Assembly: GCA_025201345.1 (NCBI GenBank)
Contig: JAIXMG010000046.1
Coordinates: forward strand, 1-64,000
Direction of reading: 5' to 3'
Length of the DNA: 64,000 nucleotides
DNA from: Thamnidium elegans
Taxonomy: Eukaryota; Mucoromycota; Mucoromycetes; Mucorales; Mucoraceae
A model generated the notes under the pieces. That model ran no database searches. It worked only from the letters and a program-made list of their open reading frames with translations, and had not been told where the DNA came from. The position numbers and the translations under genes are program-made. Positions 49,945-61,000 of this stretch are shown here, piece after piece. The number at the start of each line of letters is the position of its first letter. The stretch's first letter is position 1.

Positions 49945-50906
49945 GCATTTATAACCCTTTTTCTATTCTCTACCATCTGGTTTACTTCATTTGATGAATG
50001 GATCTGGTAATTACCCATGATAAGGTAAAAACCTTTCATTTCAGGATATCTATCGATAATATCCAATGTCTCCCTGATAAAATTAAGGTAGTGGCCAGTT
50101 GTTGTACCTTTAGCTTGTGGGGCTTTGGGTGGGGCTGCTTTTTTTTTAACATCTTGGATCTTGATTTTTTTTAGGAGACAGAGGTACTCACATAGTAATA
50201 TTAATAATACCTATGGCCGAAATTGCTCCATTATTGTATGTGGTACTGCCATGGTACTTGCAGTAGAAATTACGGCTTCAGTACCCTTTTTAGACCATGC
50301 TCTACTACGTCTCATGTTTATATTGAAACCGGACTCGTCAATAAAAACACAGTTTTTTGTAAAGTCCATGTCTGTAGTCATCCGCTCCTGCACCCACCTT
50401 GATTTTTTTTTCTAAAATTTTTTCATCGTTACGAGGGCCTGGATGCAATGTGCCAACTTTTAAAGAGGGATTACATTGATCTTTCATGAACTCATGGACT
50501 CTAGACTTTTTTATAACAAGCCCGTCAAAAGCTGCTGTTAGACTCTCTACAGCATCAGTTATAACAGCAGAAGGATTTTCATCCAATTCATAATTATCAG
50601 GGTCGCTCAGATATTTCTGATACCAGTTGTTTGCGGTGCTATGGCTCACATTCGCTCTATATGCCGCAGCTCGGACAGATAAGCCTTTTTGAAGCCTCCA
50701 ATAAAAAAAAAGTCACGGGTTGTTCCGTCATGTAACATATATGTTTGCTCCTGGCCTGAGCTAGTATCTCTCGCACTCTTACTACTAATAGCTTCTCCGC
50801 TATTGTTCTCAGACATCTCGACGTCCAAAGGTTTGCTTTTCAGGTACTCCTCGAAATCTGTCAGTTTATTTAAATTGTAAGGATCACCTTCAATCTCGAA
50901 ATCCAT
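49945..50906 (-). pseudogene. IS630/Tc1-like transposase pseudogene
   Basis: Pieces in three frames give a helix-turn-helix part (LSVRAAAYRANVSHSTANN), a KKSRVHEFMKDQCNPSLK linker and a catalytic start CVFIDESGFNINMRRSRAWS. Frame changes sit at an A8 run (about 50705) and an A9 run (about 50410). Further on, the position that should hold the second Asp reads YLIMGNYQIH, where relatives have D-N. The last catalytic part is missing because repeat copy d starts at 49944. It is a decayed element of a lineage common in Mucoromycota genomes. Confidence 0.75.
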
Positions 50907-51613
50907 GGCTTCGTTCGTAATGTTACCAGAACCGTCTTCACGTAAAAAAAAAAAATAAGCTCATTATGAATTATGAAGAATAAAAACAAAGAGGTAAAAA
51001 TAGTGTTCGAAAAGTGTTCCGAATTAAGTTCCAATTGAATTGATTAAAAGTTCCAATTGAATTGATTAAAAGTTCCATTTGAGAGTGGATGTGATATTTA
51101 ACGATAAAATATCAAAAAATAAAAGAAAAATAAAAAAAGAACAGAAAGTTTTATCAGACAGAAAAAAGTTGTTGTTTATTGATGGAAATTAAGAGCCTTT
51201 TTATAGACCTTAGAAATAAATAAAAATGTATAATTATAAGCTAAATGGGTTCATACGATACATAACCCTTTTATGGATGAGCACAATTTATATGGATTGA
51301 TCATAACAACATGTCTGATTATAGACTGATCATAATAACATATCTGGTTATAGAAATGATGTGTTTATATAATTGCGCCACTTCAATAACTTGTTACACT
51401 AATACTTTGTGATTACATTTATCTCGTCGATATATAGAATAGTAATAAGATCTAAGTAATATTTAGCTAATATTACATTTGTGTATAGTTTTGAGTAAAA
51501 CTATGTATAAATTATATTACTGTATATTACTTGAATACAACAGTGGACGCGATGTAGATCTCGAAGACGACCAAAAAATTGACCAAGCGAAGTTCAAAAA
51601 AATGGGTTAATTC
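50907..51613. other. AT-rich region, no gene
   Basis: Contains a tandem repeat (GTTCCAATTGAATTGATTAAAA, about 2.5 units, 51025-51077). No coding signal. Confidence 0.5.
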
Positions 51614-52033
51614 TTGGTACACCACCATTCACACCAGTTATGTCAATTTATGACGTAATTTTTTTTAACTTTTTTGGTGCACCATCATTTACAATAACAG
51701 GTACTTTACATATAAAAATGACTTTTTTTTAATATCGTAATATAAATATCACGATGATTAAATAAATTCTTTTTATCATAGTTAAATAAATTTCGTTTTA
51801 TCATGGTTGAATAAACCCATTTTATCATAGTTAAATAAACCCCTTTTTATCATGATTAAAATCACCTATTTATTCCATCTTTTTTTTTTCCTTTCCTTTT
51901 TTTAACAATGAATTCGTATACAAGCAAGTACCTTTTATATTATCAAATTTCTAAATATTTCCTTATGATATGGTGGTGTCGATGCAGGAATTTCGCTAAA
52001 TTGGCACTGGCGGTGTAAATGGTGGTGTACCAA
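51614..52033. mobile_element. MITE with 22-bp TIRs beside DTD1
   Basis: Ends TTGGTACACCACCATTCACA and the inverse, with one mismatch in 22 bp. A third, degenerate copy (TTGGTGCACCATCATTTACA) lies inside at about 51678. Flanking DNA on both sides is also similar (GAAGTTCAAAAAAATGGG / GAAGTTAAAAAAAGGGG), so exact limits and target duplication are uncertain. It ends about 56 bp from the DTD1 stop codon. Confidence 0.65.
51742..51870. repeat. Tandem repeat inside the MITE
   Basis: About five units of 27-32 bp of the form TTTTATCATRGTTAAATAAA. Confidence 0.8.
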
Positions 52034-52089
52034 AATTTAACCAAATGAAGTTAAAAAAAGGGGTAATTTATTTAAATATTTCCGCAGGT

Positions 52090-52781
52090 TTAGATATCAT
52101 AACTGAATTTTCTTGAGTCTAATTCCAAAGTGACAGGACCTAAAAAAAAAAATGTTACAAAAATAATATCCGTTTTGCATTTATAGTACTTACCGTCATT
52201 CGAAATATTTACAATCATCATAGCCCCAAACTCTCCATCTAATAAAGGGATCAGTATATAAATCGAATACACGTGTGATTCTGTTTTACCTTGAATTTTT
52301 GATGGATCATAAGTCTTTCCTAATTTTTGAAGAAATTGCTCATACATGGATTTGGCAGGCTCAGTCTTCATAGCTCTATGAAAATCGGGCTTATTTCCCT
52401 TTGTTGTAACACTTTGAAGTGTAAACTGTGATACTAAATAATACGTGTCAGGTTATGTAAGTATTAGTTTTCATCTCTTTATTTTACCACAAAGCAATTC
52501 TAAGCCAGCGTCTTTTACTCCTTTTTTCCACATAACACCATTATCGTCGAAAACGCGAATATTAAGAATCTTGTTCACCATATAGTCGACATCTTTATCT
52601 GTGTCATCAGAACCAATACCCAAAAGAATACAAACACCTTTACCAATAGAACCAACTACTTTATCGTCGACTATTATTTAAAATATTAGTTGCAGCTTTT
52701 TTTTTTTCTTCGTGATTTGTATGAAATTGTTTTCTAACCAGTAACGCTTGCTTTCGTAACTCTTTGAAGAACAGCTCTCAT
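52090..52781 (-). CDS. DTD1: D-aminoacyl-tRNA deacylase, five exons
   Basis: Removes D-amino acids, and glycine from tRNA-Ala, from mischarged tRNAs in the cytoplasm. Exons: 52739-52781, 52488-52670, 52290-52433, 52194-52238, 52090-52139; introns of 51-68 nt with GT-AG ends. The product has 154 residues, the family's usual size. It starts MRAVLQRVTKASVTVDDKVV, carries the active-site segment VSQFTLQ, GNKPDFHRAM, and the NDGPVTLEL motif that holds the Gly-cisPro used for chiral proofreading. All splice phases agree with the known family sequence. The third intron (52239-52289, 51 nt) has no stop in frame. Nothing is broken. Confidence 0.95.
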
Positions 52782-54132
52782 GTTTGTTTTTATAAACCCC
52801 AAGTTTATAAAGAACAGGGTACAAAGTAGAAGTGATCGGGTTGACGTGACCACGTTTTACACTCTTTTTCAGAAAATATAGTCAATATTTAAGAGTTTGA
52901 CCTCGAATATAGCCATTCCAATTTGAGAAAAAAGAAACCCGTAAAAAAAAAAATATATAGGCAGATTGCAGGTTAAAAGACTACCTAAAGTTTTTAATGA
53001 CGTGTTGGAATCTTGATGGGGTTTATTTTATCATTGACAATACATCTATTCATATGCGAACTCAAGTAAATATGGCGATCGAAAGCAGAAATAAAGAATA
53101 GAATTGTGTTTATATTTTAGCATAATACGTGTATAAGCGACAACAATAATATATCATTATAAATAAAGTAATGTTATCCTCTTTTCTATACCTATATCTT
53201 CCGTATAGCAATAGGTGTTTTTAAAAATAAATGGTAGTGATATGTTATTTCATCCTTACCAGGACATAACTATCAAAGCTGTACATTCTAGTGAACAATG
53301 TACAGCTAAAATAAAAAGATGCTTATTAAATGCAGGTAAAGGAATACGTAATACGGAAGTAAAATAATGCGTACCAGACTATTAGATGTTGACTGACTTA
53401 AGACTAAATGTTATATTATTTATGGATACAGCTTATGGTTTGGATCCTTAAAACTAGTAATGATTTCCGTTACGAAGTGTTTTATATTATTATTGGTAAT
53501 ATCCAAATATAAATTTGACTTAGCTTAAAGCCCCATAAAACGGCCCATTTACGATAAAGTAATCTTACATTTATTTTTATCTCTCTATTAAGATAATGCG
53601 TAGTAGTTAATTTACTCATTAAACTGTTTCCTCAGCACTCAGCAGGCGTTAAATTTAATTGGTTGGTATGATGAGACAAAACGATTATCTGGAAAATACA
53701 TTCATGCTAATATCAACTTTTAGGAACTTCATAATACGCATTTTATGTCCTAGTATCAAAAACTAATTGACGTTTACAATGTAGGTTTATGTTTTGGAAT
53801 ATCTAGTTTTGAAAAAAAAATCTAACACATCTTTTTTGTACCATTAATATCTAGGTGTGTATTCTTAATTTTCACTAATTTACCTGTTTTTTTTAAAAAA
53901 AAAAAACATAAATCAAGACCTATCTTATAACTGACCATATATCGCTTATATTAAATAGATTTTGTATCCAGCTACGTAATAAGATATTATATTGATAATT
54001 GCTGTAAGCAAAGCGACCTAAAGCGTCATAGTCAGTTTCTAAAAATTCAGTTGTTCGTGACTGTAAAGACCTTTTTTTATTTATTTCATTTTTTTCTTTT
54101 CTTACTCTTCTTTTTTTTTTTTTTGAATTACT
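52782..54132. promoter_or_regulatory. Divergent intergenic region between DTD1 and BRE1
   Basis: 1.35 kb of AT-rich DNA that must hold both promoters. Poly-T tracts precede each start (for BRE1, T-rich 54072-54124). I see no clear TATA box or other gene. Confidence 0.5.
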
Positions 54133-57085
54133 ATGTCGACAACCGAAAAGAAACGACGTTTAACAGATGAAGCTGGAGAAGCATCAGTTTCTTCAACTAA
54201 TGTACCTCCTACCAGACCGCCTTTAAAGAAGAGATTTACTAGCTGTGTAAATATACAACAGCAGCAGAGGCAGCAACAGCAACAACAGCAAAAGCTATCA
54301 CCACCGACTACCGTTAAAGCTGAACCAGAACTCGTTATTAAACCTGTCAAAATTGACTTTTCAGTAAACACCGTTATTATATCTCTTGTTGTAAAAAGTA
54401 AAAATAACCTTTTATTATTGCTATTATAGAATGATGCAAGCTCATACACAAAAGAGGAACTATTACAATATATGCGTTCCACTAAAGTACGGCACTAGCA
54501 ACGATTGGAAAAAAATTGCCATGTGACTAATCTGAGTTGTTTTTCCCTTGTAGGATGAAGCGTTATATTTGGAAAAGAGATGTAATATTCTGAAAGAAAA
54601 ATATTTGAACAAAGAGACGAAGCAAAGTCTATTACGTATTGATTGGGGACTCGTAAGTCTTTTTGTTTGCATGTTATTTTATTCTTAGGCTTAACCATAA
54701 AAAATAGATTCAAGCAGAAATAGGATTCATGGCCAAGATTCTAGTAGGTGTTGATATTCCCGATTTACCAGGTAAACCTATTATTTACCATCGACCGCTA
54801 GCAATACTAAAAATATAGTATACTCTAGATCTTTCATATCATAAAATGAATATTGATCAAGATAAACATTGGAATGCCAACAGTCAATTAGCCATTAAAC
54901 AACTATGCGTTTCAGCCTTCACTCGATTAGAAAACTGGGGAAACCAAACTGAAATGATTCAAGGGAAATTCCGTAAAGCAGATGACTTGATGTTAAAACG
55001 AGTAATTGTATCCGACTGGCTTAAATCTGAGATACTTGACCTTGAAGCTTCTTATAAACGTGCGCAGTTTGTTATGATGGATTTACAGAAGAAATTAGAC
55101 ACAATATCAGAACAAACCCATACTGTTAAAAGTCACGTTGAGCTAGCGAGTTCTGAGCTAGACCATTTGACTGAAAAATTAGAGGACTGTATACAAGATT
55201 TAGCCTGGGCTTGTAACCGTCAAGATCGATCCCAAAGTAAATTAGTTGCTGCATTAAGCTTCGGTGGTTTAGGAGACATGCCCGATCCTAGTATCCAACC
55301 AGAAAATACTGATATAACCACGGAAGAACCAAAAACTGAAGTTCTGGAAGAAGCTGAAATAGAGGTATACGAAAATAGTAGAAATAGTATAAATATATAT
55401 GTATATACCATTGGTACATAAATATTAATACACATGTATACTAGAGTGGCTCAATGGCAGAACAAGTAATCAAAACTCAACTAGAAGAACATAAACTTAT
55501 ATTAACTACTCGTGAGAAAGAAATTGAAGATTTAAAGAGGGATCGACAATTGTTATTACGAGATGAGGAAAGGTTATTATCGTTATTTTCATTAAGTGAA
55601 GATAGACTATTGGAAACTGAGTACGTAAAAGCGTTACAGTTGTCTATTGAACATTATAGAGATCGGTGTCACCATTTAGAACAAAGACGAATTGATATAG
55701 AGCGTGAGATGGATAAAATATCTGTTATTCGTCAACAGTTAGTAGAACAGGCAAAGTCAGAGAAAATGGCTCAAGGCATGACGTTAGAAACAGAAATGAG
55801 ACGCTTAGAGGCTGATTTAAATCGTATTCGTGGACAAAGAGATATTCTCTTAGTTTCAGTAGAAGATCAAAAACTAAAAGAAGCTCGTGAAAAGGAAACT
55901 CAAGATAAAATTATTTCTTTTGCGAACCAAGGTAAACTTCGAATCGCTTCTTTAGAAACCCGAATTGGTAAACTGAAAACCGAACAAGAAATGGCTGGAC
56001 CATTTGCAAAGGAAGCCATTACATTCAAAAACCTCAAGGAAAATATTAGTCGTGTACAGGTACTATTATCTAGTCTAGATATGATTGAGAAAAAAATCAC
56101 CCCGTCATTTACTTCTGTTGGATTACAACAAAACCTAGAAAAATGGAGATCCAATCCATTAGTACAGTCCTATGACTATTATTTAGAAGATGCACAGAAA
56201 GCTACATTAATGATTGAGTTTTTGGAAAAGAATGAAAGTCATTTGTTAGAAGAAATCGATCGAGTTGCTAGTATATACGGAAAATTGGAAGAGCAACAGG
56301 GTAAAAAAGTATTTGATTTGGCTTATAAACGTGATCAAGCGTTAAAAATACAAGCCGAAAAATCAAAATATGCGCAAACTTTTGGTTCTTTAACTGCCGC
56401 TAAAGAGCAACAGATAGCTGCCGTTACTGAAAAGAAAAATACAAGAAATAGGCAAAAAGACACCATTAATGGCCTTGAAGAAAAAGAAAAGGCTCTTGAA
56501 TTACAAGTGGTAAGTAAAGTATAATGTTATGAAGATATTGTATTAATATACGTGTATGTAGCAAGAGAAGGAAGGACTTATCCGTAAATTACTTCGAACC
56601 ATTGAAGACGAGAGAACTGACTTAGAGGATATTACCCGCTTGTGCGAAGATTACCGTATCTCTCTAGACCAATATGAAATTCTTATAAATGAACTTCAAA
56701 AAATACTAAAAGAGAAATCCAAATTGATGGAAGAGGAAAAACATCTACAAGTAGAGATAGAAGAGAACTACGAAAAGATGAAAAAGAAATGGGATAAAAT
56801 TTCCCAAGGTGACAATCCTGCAGAACAACAGCTAGTAGAAGAATGCGAAGAATTAAGGGTAATTTAAAGAATAATTAAACAGTATATATTTGCTTACACC
56901 CATAATTATAGGCACTTTTAAAATGTAGCACTTGTCGTACAAGATTTAGAACCCATATTTTAACTCGATGTATGCATACATTTTGTAAGAATTGTATTGA
57001 TGCAAGATTGGAAACTCGTCAAAGAAGATGTCCTACTTGTAGTGAACCTTTTGGTGCTAATGATGTTAAAAACTTTTATTTATAA
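54133..57085 (+). CDS. BRE1: BRE1-like E3 ubiquitin ligase (histone H2B), eight exons
   Basis: Nuclear RING ligase that monoubiquitinates histone H2B with Rad6. Exons: 54133-54363, 54430-54486, 54554-54652, 54708-54771, 54829-55364, 55445-56509, 56562-56858, 56912-57085; 840 residues. The N-terminus has KKRRLTDE and a Gln-rich run (about 42-53). Most of the protein is predicted coiled coil (heptad-like Leu/Glu/Lys, residues 130-770), which mediates dimerisation and Rad6 binding. The C-terminal RING (CSTC ... CMHTFCKNC ... CPTC, about 787-830) and ending FGANDVKNFYL are the Bre1/RNF20 signature. Introns are 52-80 nt. All joins keep frame; intron 3 has two possible acceptors and the second was used because the first leads to a stop. 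The early exons are less certain than the RING end. Confidence 0.9.
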
Positions 57086-57257
57086 ATTACGTTATACACC
57101 TTATTTTGGAGGCTTTGAGACTTTGAGATTTTTGGTTAAAGTTCTTTTTAGCAAATAAACTGTAACTTAAAAAAGAAGATCTTTTCAAACATATTTTTTT
57201 TCTTTTTGCATATTACAAACAACAGCTGAAACAAACGCTTTAATGTTCCGCTACTTA

Positions 57258-57304
<47 letters not shown>

Positions 57305-58014
57305 AATAAAATAAGAACGCTCATCAGATAATTCTAACTACATCATTTTGTAACTAAAACTCCTAGCATTTAATAGATCACAGATTATTTTAATTATTTT
57401 CTATTAAAATACAAAAGCGAAAAAATAAAACTTGTTTCTGAATTGCAATAAATGGTTACTACGAAAAGGGTTCCAAACTTTATTAATTTGCTTTTAGCCT
57501 TTAAAGTATTGCCTCACTTGAAACCTAAACTAATTCGCCTAGATTATAAATAACCATTCGTTTTGTCTTATATTAAGTTGGAAAAGGTGCAGAAGTTTGT
57601 GTGAGAGAATGATGATGATTGTAATGCAACCCATATTATTCGCTGCATTAATCTTGATTATTTTATACGATCACTGCTATTAAATATATCTATATTACAT
57701 TAATTAATAATGTATCATCATATAATACGCGAATATAAAAAAGTGAATAATAACGAAATAAAGAAATAAGGAAAGTGATGGAGGATTTTCTCAATTATAC
57801 CTTTTATCTTTGTTAATAATGATCTACATGACGTGCGAATTTTATGCTGGTGAAATGAAACACGTTCAATTCACTTTAAACACCCATGCTAAATTTTTCT
57901 TTTTTTTTTAAAAAAGAAAAAAAAACCTATAAAAAAAAAGGATAAGCCGAACTGCTTTTTCTTTAATTATTCTCTTTTTTTTTTGTACATATTAAAATAA
58001 CACTAATTTAATAA
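57086..58014. other. Intergenic region with a T38 tract
   Basis: Between BRE1 and the next gene. A run of 38 T (57260-57297) is followed by A10. No gene. The T-rich stretch before 58015 resembles the promoter region of BRE1. Confidence 0.6.
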
Positions 58015-61000
58015 ATGACAGAACATTGGAGTCCAATTAATGTTTGGAACAAACACCGTTACGATGATCATATAGAATCTGCTAATAATGAAAAGTAAGT
58101 TGTATAAAACAAATACAGTCCTATAAACATTATTAATCCTTAAAAAAATAGTGATGATAATAATGCATCAAAGTTAAGCGGTATAATAAACTCAAGCCGT
58201 CAAGATAAAGAACAACGCTCTTCTTCTACTGATGAATCTTCTAGAGCTCGACCACAACGTGAACCAATGCAGGTTCTTCCTAGCGATTTCGGTAATCACA
58301 TACTGAATCCAGATCACTCTCTAGCTCAAACTTCTGGTTTAAAAAATGGATCTGAAGATATGGTATCTCGTGTTCCTCCTACTTTAACTGATTTAAATAA
58401 ATCAAATAAAGGTGCTCCACCTGGATATCAAGCTAAACCTGCTTTGACTCATGACGAGGATATCGATTTTTTTGGTGATTCTAAAGTAGCCAGCAACTAT
58501 TCAAGATCTACTTTAGATCAAGATGGTCTTCACCGTGGTTCCATTACTACTTTACCTTCAGCTGGTCAAAGACGTAAATCCGCACAACAACGTACAGGAC
58601 GGGTCTCAAATAGCTATAAACCTCAAGAGAGCTATAAACCTCAAGAGAGCTATAAACCTCAAGAGAGCTATAAATCTCAAGGCAACTATAAATCTAAAGA
58701 TGACCATGAATCTAAAGATGACCATGAATCTAAAGATGACCATAAATCTCAAGATGACCATAAATCTCAAGATGACCATAAATCTCAAGATGGCCATAAA
58801 TCTCAAGACAATCGTCAATCTAGCTTCATTGATATGGCCGTTGCTACCGTTGCTACAGTAGGAGCAGCAGGTGCTGCAGCTGCTTCTGGTGTTACGCATG
58901 CTATTATGGGTTCTCCTACCAAAGAAAACAATAATGAAATGCCTAACTCTTGGCCCTCCTCTCAAGGATCTTCTTCTTCCAACAGAGAAATTCGAACAGG
59001 AGATACTCAATTAAATCAAAAATCTTCAAACGATTGTACCGAACATCACTCAATAAATCAATCGGTAAAAAGTAATAACCATGGTTTCTGCGATCGAGTT
59101 CACGAACCCGAAATACAAGGTCAAAACCCTAGCTTTTATGATCACGATAAAGGCAGAAGATGGTCTGAGGGATGGTCTCATAGTAAGCCCTCTGATGAAA
59201 AGTATACGTTCACCAAAGGTTTACTTTCCACCAGTACTACTAGCGCTTCCGGAGGAAATATCTTGGGAAATAATTCATCGGCAAAGACAGGTAAATTGAA
59301 ACTTGAAAATATCACCAGAGAAAGCCTCCACGCATCCCAATATGGTACCTCTAGTAGCAATTCTGGCCGTAATTCTAGTCAAAATTCTAGCGACCAAACT
59401 TTCGATTATGGCAGAAGAGTTTCTGAAAACAGTAGATTGCATGAAGACTTTAGCCAAACCGTCGATCATGCTCCATCTGACGACATAAAGTCTTATAAGG
59501 GTGTGCTTGCTGCTGGTGCTACATCTAACATTGCTCCTAGCATTCAAGCTTCTCGCATTCAAGAGTTATCTAAAGAAACCTACGATGACTCTGAAGGTAA
59601 AAAAAAAATTCCCTCTTTTTATTATTTTTTTACTGATACTTTTTTTTTTGGACACTAGATGACGACCAATACTCTAACTCTGGTATTCCATCGACTTGGG
59701 GTGACCAAGTCTTACCTATCAATCAGTTCTCTACAGACTCTGAAACTTATGAAACCCAAGCTACACATGGGTACAGGGGTGATGAAGGAATTAATTCGGT
59801 CTCTCAAAATGTAAGAAGAATGCCTGAAGAACAACACCGTCATTTGAGTCAAGACCATGGTTATTCCAACAGCCAAGAACGTAGTCACTCCAATAGCCAC
59901 GATCATGGTTTAGTTGATAAATTCTCATCTGGTGCTCGATCAAAAGATACTGTCGGTGTTGCTTCCTTAGCTTCTCTTGGAGGCTTGGGTTTAGGACATC
60001 AAGCCCGTACTAATACTGGAAAAGAAGACCATGTTGCCCCTCGAGGTTGGTTATCTAATGAAGAAAAAAATACTACATCTACGGAAGAAATTCACCATGA
60101 ACCCAAATCGGCTGATCTTGGTGATCCTCCTGCTCAATGGTCGGAAATAAATCAGAACCTGGAACCTAAAATATGGACCAAGGACGATAAGTCTCTTCCT
60201 ATCGGTACTGGTCAAGACGTAAAACATGAAAACTTTATTGATCGCAATTTGGATACTACTTCTACAGGAGAAAGTAATAGTGTTCGTACTGGTACTTTAG
60301 GCTCTGGTGCTGGTGCTATAGGTGCTGGTACGTTAGAAGAAAAAAAAGAAACGAACGTTATCACTCAAGAACAAAAGGCATTTGGAAACACACAACAAAC
60401 AGCCTTCGGCGGTAACTCTGCTTTTGGAAGCTCAGGTAAAGTTTTAGCTGTTGATGATCAACCAAGTGCTTCTGATAATGGTTACGACTCTTATGACGAC
60501 GAAGTGAAAGAGCAAGATTCTTCTCATATGGGAATTATGGGTGCTGCTGCTGCTGCCGTAGGTGGTCTTTTTGGTTTCTCTTCCAAGGAAAAGCACGATG
60601 ATACTGTGTCTCATAGTAAAGATATCAATTCTACTCCTATTACTTCCCAGCATGATCGACATATTGCTACTGCTTCGAGACCTTTGGATAATAGTAATCA
60701 CGATGGCGATATCAAACCTATTGGTGGAGGTCGTTACGAAGAAAATCCAAGTAACATTGAATCTACTCGTGATGGACATTATGAGTCTGCTCAAAATGAT
60801 AACATCAAATCTACTAGTGGCAATCATTATGAATCTGCTCAAGATATGAACTTGTACTCTACTCGTGTTGAGTCTATTCAAGATGAAATGAGACCTATTG
60901 GTGGCAATCGTTACGAAAAGAATGATAATGATATTGAATCTAGTCGTGATGGTCGTTATGAATCTATGCAAGAGGACATTAAGCCTATCGGCGGTGGTCG

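Noticed and set aside
58523..59010. NLKRAINLKMT-type and IRFMV-type repeat proteins in other frames of the large gene
   Set aside because: Other-frame readings of the 18-bp coding repeat; the chosen frame continues through three exons to the window edge.
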